A stretch of DNA of 7,029 nt from Planctomycetota bacterium (GTDB taxonomy: Bacteria > Planctomycetota > DG-23 > SLPQ01). The number at the start of each line of letters is the position of its first letter. Within the stretch, counting starts at the first letter, position 1. The stretch is taken from the NCBI GenBank assembly GCA_021160625.1, contig JAGHCE010000269.1, positions 1 to 7,029 on the forward strand, read 5' to 3'. The notes under the pieces were generated by a model that had not been told where the DNA came from, searched no databases, and was given only the letters and a program-made list of their open reading frames with translations. This document shows, one piece after another, positions 3,107-7,029 of the stretch. Made by a program: the position numbers and the translations under genes.

Positions 3107-5287
3107 GTGTCCAAAAAATCCCAGCGCAAAAAGATGCAGTCCGAGTCCGAGTCCGGGTTGACCGGCGGCGAGGTCATACTTGGTGCGCTTGCAATCGTGG
3201 CGGTGGTCAATTTCGCGGTTGTTCTGGCCCTTAAGGGTTACAAGGTGAGCGCCCTGGGGATATCGGTGCGTTCGCACGACCTGGGCAGGCCGCTTTTCAT
3301 CGCGATCGGGTTTCTCGGCGGGCGCTACCTTGCGAGCTTGGCGCGGGTGCGCTTCGGGAGGTCGCTGAGGAGTTTCCTGCCGTGGGGACCGGTCGTCGCG
3401 CTTGCGGGGCTTATGCTTTTTGCGTATATGGCGTTTGGAAGAGGCACCCGTCCGGCGGTATGGCCGGCGGTATGGGTGAGCCTTCTTGTTCTTGCGGGAT
3501 TCGTGCCGGCGTGGCTTGCCTGGGGTGTTGGTTTTCCGAAGGCCTCGCGGCTTGTGGTGGGCGTGGTTTTCCTCGGGCTGTCGATGGCGACGGGCGCGAG
3601 TATGCTGCGGCCTCGGATGTGGAAGAAGACCTTCCGGGTCGCTCAGGTGATGTTCCGGTCCGACCAGAACGTGCCGGCGGACCTTGAGGGGCTTCTGGCG
3701 GAGCACTCCCAGGGTGTGGAGTTTCGAAAAGTCGCGCGTGGTGTCGACTGGCGCGACAGCGCGGTTGTGTCGCCGGGGGGCTTTTTCTCGTCGAAGGTGG
3801 AGGTGCGGCCGGGGGCCAGGCTCAGGTTCGCGGTCGCCCGGACCTCCAAGGCGGCCGGGGCGGCGGCCACGGTGACCGTTATCCAGGGCGGCTCGAAGCA
3901 GGCCCTCTGGCAGGAAGATGCCGGCAACATCGAGGAAGATGCCTGGCGGGACGTTTCCGTGCCGCTTCCGGTTGCAGGCAAGGCCGAGATCGTCTTCGAG
4001 GTGAATGCCCCTTCGGGAGACGCCGAGGTGCTGTTTGCGAATATGCGCATAGCGCGCGAGGACCCCGGCAGGCCGAACTTCATCTTCATCATCCAGGACG
4101 CGATGCGCGCGGACCGGATGGGACTTTACGGGAACACGAGGGCCGCGAGCCCCGAGATAGACCGGCTTGCCGCGAAGGCGGTGGTCTTCGATGAGTGCAT
4201 CGCCCAGGCGCCCTGGACATATCCGTCGATGGGGACGGTGTTTACCTCCCTTTACCCGTCGGCGCACGGCCTGGTGACCTGGGCCAAGGGCCTCAGCGAT
4301 GACCTCGAAACTGTTGCGGAGCGCTTCCGCGAGGGGGGATATTTCACCGGGGCCATCCAGGCAAACCCGATTATGGCCGTGCCGCAGGGCCTCGCCCAGG
4401 GCTTCAACGAGTACAATCACCTCGGTGGCAAGGTGTGGAACGTCGAGGACAAGGGCGAATACACCAGGGCCGAGGTCGTCACCACGGCGACCCTGGCCTG
4501 GCTGGACAGGCACTCCACGGAGCCGTTTTTCCTCTACATTCACTATATGGACACGCACAAGCCCTACGTCCCGGTCGACGGTTACGACAAGTTCGGCGGG
4601 GACGACCTGTCGCTCTACGACGGCGAGATTGCGTACTTCAGCAGGGAGTTCGGCCGGCTTTACGATGGGCTGGCCGCGCGCGGGCTCCTGGAAAACACGG
4701 TCCTGATCCTGACTGCCGACCACGGCGAGCAGTTTATGGAGCATGGGATGACCGGCCACGGCGCGGCCCTTCACACCGAGGAGCTCCACGTGCCTCTCGT
4801 GATCTGGCCGCCCAGGCTTGAGGAGGGTCTGCAGGTGAAGTCGAGGGTGCGGCTCATCGATATGGCGCCCACGATGCTCGACTTAGCGGGGCTCGATCCG
4901 CTTGGCCACGCAGAGGGAAAGTCACTTCGAGCGGCCCTTGGCGGGAAAGAGCCCGAAAGTGCCGGCATCTACAGTGAGCTCGTGACCTTCAGGCCAGCCG
5001 GGCAGTTCCTGGTGGCGCTTACGCGGGGCCACTACCGCTTCATACTCTCGAACCCAGGAGGGGGCGTTACCGAGCGCCTGGAGCTCTACGACCTCGCGCG
5101 CGACAGCGGCGAGTATGTCAACATCGCCGATGCCGACGAAGCGCTCACCGAGGGTTTCAGGGCCGACGTGGAGGAACACGTGACCGCGCAGAAGAGCCTG
5201 CACTTGAGGCTTGTCCCTCAGGAGGTGCTCTCGGCGCTTACCGATGAACAGAAGGCGTTGCTGAAGGCCCTGGGGTACCTTCAGTGA
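3107..5287 (+). CDS. Membrane-anchored sulfatase/alkaline phosphatase-fold protein with Thr at the catalytic position
   Basis: A 726-residue protein. The N-terminus is basic (MSKKSQRKK), followed by about five membrane segments (roughly 22-42, 61-79, 93-111, 119-142, 147-165). Residues about 200-316 look like a beta-rich linker domain. The sulfatase (PF00884) domain starts at RPNFIFIIQDAMRADRMGLYG (322-342), where D331 is a likely metal ligand. The catalytic stretch APWTYPSMGTVFTSLYPS (368-385) has Thr371 where formylglycine sulfatases have Cys or Ser, and Met375 where they have Arg. HYMDTHKPYVP (479-489) and TADHGEQF (536-543), with D538 and H539 as metal ligands, complete the site. The C-terminal LTDEQKALLKALGYL (711-725) is a tail common in this family. 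Thr is the nucleophile in phosphoethanolamine transferases, LtaS and nucleotide pyrophosphatases, so phospho-transfer or phosphodiester hydrolysis outside the membrane is as likely as sulfate-ester cleavage. The stop overlaps the next gene by 4 bases (GTGA). Confidence 0.88.
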   Translation: MSKKSQRKKMQSESESGLTGGEVILGALAIVAVVNFAVVLALKGYKVSALGISVRSHDLGRPLFIAIGFLGGRYLASLARVRFGRSLRSFLPWGPVVALAGLMLFAYMAFGRGTRPAVWPAVWVSLLVLAGFVPAWLAWGVGFPKASRLVVGVVFLGLSMATGASMLRPRMWKKTFRVAQVMFRSDQNVPADLEGLLAEHSQGVEFRKVARGVDWRDSAVVSPGGFFSSKVEVRPGARLRFAVARTSKAAGAAATVTVIQGGSKQALWQEDAGNIEEDAWRDVSVPLPVAGKAEIVFEVNAPSGDAEVLFANMRIAREDPGRPNFIFIIQDAMRADRMGLYGNTRAASPEIDRLAAKAVVFDECIAQAPWTYPSMGTVFTSLYPSAHGLVTWAKGLSDDLETVAERFREGGYFTGAIQANPIMAVPQGLAQGFNEYNHLGGKVWNVEDKGEYTRAEVVTTATLAWLDRHSTEPFFLYIHYMDTHKPYVPVDGYDKFGGDDLSLYDGEIAYFSREFGRLYDGLAARGLLENTVLILTADHGEQFMEHGMTGHGAALHTEELHVPLVIWPPRLEEGLQVKSRVRLIDMAPTMLDLAGLDPLGHAEGKSLRAALGGKEPESAGIYSELVTFRPAGQFLVALTRGHYRFILSNPGGGVTERLELYDLARDSGEYVNIADADEALTEGFRADVEEHVTAQKSLHLRLVPQEVLSALTDEQKALLKALGYLQ

Positions 5288-6840
5288 GCGGCGGTGTCTC
5301 ACCGGCTGAAGGGAAGCGTATTTCACGCAGGACGGCGGTCCTTCTCTGGCTTGCCGCCGCATTCTTTGCCTTCGGCGTTTCACCGTCGTGGCGTATCAGC
5401 GCCGACTCGGCGCTCTACACGGGCCTTGCGCGCTCGGTGGCCACGGGCGAGGGCTACACCTTCTCCGGCGAGCTGCAGACGAGTATACCGCCGGTCGTGC
5501 CGCTTTGCCTGGCGCTGGTGTACAAGGCGGCGCACTGGATTTCGCCCGACCTGTCGTTTGCCGGTACTTTTTTCTATTTCAACGCCTTCACGGCCGCGAC
5601 GGGGATGGTCGGCCTGTTGGCGGCGTTTTTCCTGGCGCTGGAAATCTCCGGGCCAAAGCGGGCGCTCGTGGTACTCCTGTTTCTGGTGACGTCGGCGAGA
5701 TATTTCGGTTATTCGATCAAGCCGCTGACCGACGTGCCCTACTGCGGAGTCTCCTGGGCGGCGCTTCTTTACCTTGTAAGGATGGAGCGACGAGGGGGAC
5801 GGGGCAATTGGCTCGCCGCGGCGGTTTTCCTGACGCTGGCGGTGCTGACGCGTGCGGTAGGGGCAACGCTTGTGGTGTGCGCCGCCGGGTACGGGACGGT
5901 GAAATTGATTCGGGCGAAGGGTTCACGCAGGGCCGCCGGGTGGAACGTCGCCGTGACGGTGCCGGCGCTCGTGGTAAGTGCCTGGTATTTCGCGATGATC
6001 CTCGGCGGGCGCGGCGGGGTGGGGTTCAACTACGTGGACGCCTCGGCCGCCGGTCGCGGCACGCTCGCAATGCTTTCGGATATGGCGGCGCATCTCTGGA
6101 CGCTGCCTGGGTATCTTTTTGAATCGGTTGTGGGGCTGGCGAGCGTCGCCGGGCTGGGGTTCGTGTTTGCGGCGGTGGTTGTTGTCGGAGCAGTGCGTCT
6201 GCGGCACCGCGGCGCGGATCTCGCCGGAATGTATGCAGTCGCCTGCCTGCTTTTCGTCGCGGCGCTTTTCGAGGTGGTGCCGAGATACTTCGTGCCACTT
6301 TTGCCGGTGGTCTATCTCTTTGCGCTGGAGGGCTTCGACGTCATCGGCTCCCGGATCGCCCGCGGGATTTCCAGCGCCGGGAACCCCGTGCGCCCGGCGG
6401 CGGTGGTCATAGCGATCGCGGTTATCGGCGTCAATCTCTTCTACGTCGGCCGGGAGATTGCACGAAACTATTCAAGCGACTTCTATGCCTCCTACAAACA
6501 CGGCCGCTACGTGGACTATCTCGACCTGTGCGGGGCCCTTTCCAAAGACCCTCCCGCCGGCGCGGTTATGGCGCGCCAGTCCAGGGTAATCTTCACGCTC
6601 ACCGGCGTTCCCACCGTGTGGCTGCCCCTGGGAGATACGAAGAGCCCCTTGACGACGCCCGAAGGTGCGCGGGACTACGTGCGGGCAAACGGCGTCACGG
6701 CGATTGTAGTGGACGAGCACGATGATGACTCCGATGAGGCATTCGCCCGGTTCGTGACGGGTATGCCGCCCTGGCGGGAAGCGGGCCGCTACGGCAGGCT
6801 CGTCCTGTACCGCCTTGAGGAAGCCCCCGTGCCCCTATAG
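5284..6840 (+). CDS. ArnT/PMT-like GT-C glycosyltransferase, multi-pass membrane protein
   Basis: A 518-residue protein with about ten hydrophobic segments between 17 and 388 and a soluble C-terminal domain of about 130 residues. GT-C hallmarks: the acidic residue in the first outer loop, ISADSALYTGLARSVATGEG (38-57, D41); TSIPPVVPL (66-74), the usual xPP segment; KPLTDVPY (146-153); and RYFVPLLPVVYLFALEG (334-350). Such enzymes take a sugar from a polyprenyl-phosphate carrier at the outer membrane face and pass it to lipid A, protein or polysaccharide. The acceptor here is unknown. The tail (about 395-518) has few family motifs; VTAIVVDEHDDDSDEAF (471-487) is markedly acidic. The start is a GTG overlapping the sulfatase-like stop (GTGA), which implies translational coupling and related function. 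The GT2 enzyme upstream could supply a lipid-linked donor (inference). Ends TAG at 6838-6840. Confidence 0.85.
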   Translation: MSGGVSPAEGKRISRRTAVLLWLAAAFFAFGVSPSWRISADSALYTGLARSVATGEGYTFSGELQTSIPPVVPLCLALVYKAAHWISPDLSFAGTFFYFNAFTAATGMVGLLAAFFLALEISGPKRALVVLLFLVTSARYFGYSIKPLTDVPYCGVSWAALLYLVRMERRGGRGNWLAAAVFLTLAVLTRAVGATLVVCAAGYGTVKLIRAKGSRRAAGWNVAVTVPALVVSAWYFAMILGGRGGVGFNYVDASAAGRGTLAMLSDMAAHLWTLPGYLFESVVGLASVAGLGFVFAAVVVVGAVRLRHRGADLAGMYAVACLLFVAALFEVVPRYFVPLLPVVYLFALEGFDVIGSRIARGISSAGNPVRPAAVVIAIAVIGVNLFYVGREIARNYSSDFYASYKHGRYVDYLDLCGALSKDPPAGAVMARQSRVIFTLTGVPTVWLPLGDTKSPLTTPEGARDYVRANGVTAIVVDEHDDDSDEAFARFVTGMPPWREAGRYGRLVLYRLEEAPVPL

Positions 6841-6844
6841 CGCA

Positions 6845-6859
6845 CGGCATTCTATGCCG
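6845..6859 (+). repeat. Small hairpin after the GT-C stop codon
   Basis: CGGCAT (6845-6850) / ATGCCG (6854-6859), perfect 6 bp with loop TCT, four bases after the TAG. No T-run follows, so it is not a terminator on its own; it may be another short palindromic element or a 3'-end stabiliser. Confidence 0.45.
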
Positions 6860-6867
6860 GCACAAGT

Positions 6868-6896
6868 CGGTGTCGCCGGACACTGCAATTGTTTTT
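6868..6896 (+). terminator. Probable intrinsic terminator of the sulfatase-like/GT-C unit
   Basis: Stem CGGTGTC (6868-6874) / GACACTG (6879-6885), 7 bp with one G-T pair and loop GCCG. After CAA comes TTGTTTTT (6889-6896). The stem is short, but position and T-run fit the end of the operon, and no gene follows in the window. Confidence 0.5.
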
Positions 6897-6924
6897 ATAC
6901 CTTTTCCTTTCCCCGTACTGTCAA
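6894..6924 (-). promoter_or_regulatory. Possible minus-strand promoter in the AT-rich tail
   Basis: On the minus strand, TTGACA (6919-6924) and TATAAA (6894-6899) are 19 bases apart, slightly long for sigma-70. Both boxes are near consensus, but transcription would run antisense into the GT-C gene and no minus-strand gene is evident. It may be chance in an AT-rich patch. The rest of 6841-7029 shows no gene. Confidence 0.2.
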
Positions 6925-7029
6925 TATTTTTATCTGTTGTGAACTGTGTCTCTCTCGTCGGAAGGGATTACGGGCTTTCTGTAAGGTGCTAGCTGCCAGC
7001 ATACCGGCCGACCTCAAGCCGAAACCGCG

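Noticed and set aside
2972..4789. 605-codon open frame on the minus strand opposite the sulfatase-like gene
   Set aside because: Stop-poor antisense frames are expected in GC-rich coding DNA. It is rich in Arg, His, Pro and Gly with no domain motif, while the plus strand has clear conserved motifs.

Overview
The window is GC-rich bacterial DNA with every supported gene on the + strand. The best taxonomic hint is the partial sigma factor at the left edge. Its region 2 wording (NLRLVV.IAK, then FSTYAGWAI..RFARTVPEESY), the near absence of region 3 and the RpoD-like region 4.2 resemble the sigma-70 factors that are abundant in Planctomycetota. I therefore suspect a planctomycete or close relative; this is recognition of wording, not a database result.

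Layout: (1) 2-616, the 3' part of the sigma factor gene, followed directly by a small hairpin. (2) A good sigma-70-type promoter (642-670) and a three-gene unit: a family 2 glycosyltransferase of the polyprenyl-phosphate sugar synthase type (776-1510), a small DUF2304 membrane protein overlapping it by 11 bases (1500-1847), and a class I SAM-dependent methyltransferase (1877-2545). (3) 2546-3106, a long gene-free stretch whose left two thirds (about 2540-2919) is a dense mosaic of short palindromic and direct repeats, with a second sigma-70-type promoter (2986-3013) at its right end. (4) A two-gene unit with a 4-base overlap: a membrane-anchored sulfatase/alkaline-phosphatase-fold protein with Thr at the usual formylglycine position (3107-5287), and a multi-pass ArnT/PMT-like GT-C glycosyltransferase (5284-6840). 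(5) 6841-7029, no gene: a hairpin at the stop codon, a plausible intrinsic terminator and an AT-rich patch.

The genes fit a cell-envelope glycan or lipid modification theme. The GT2 enzyme (with DUF2304 as a possible membrane partner) could load a sugar onto a polyprenyl phosphate on the cytoplasmic side. The GT-C enzyme could use such a lipid-linked sugar on the outer face. The sulfatase-fold protein would act outside the membrane as a hydrolase or phospho-group transferase. This pathway link is inferred from families and proximity; the two operons have separate promoters.

The most unusual part is the repeat cluster at 2540-2919. It holds at least eight short palindromes, three copies of a unit of about 30 bases, a composite module repeated at an offset of 146 bases, and a shared CCCTACA motif at three palindrome ends. 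It encodes nothing credible and looks like a nest of REP/MITE-like elements.
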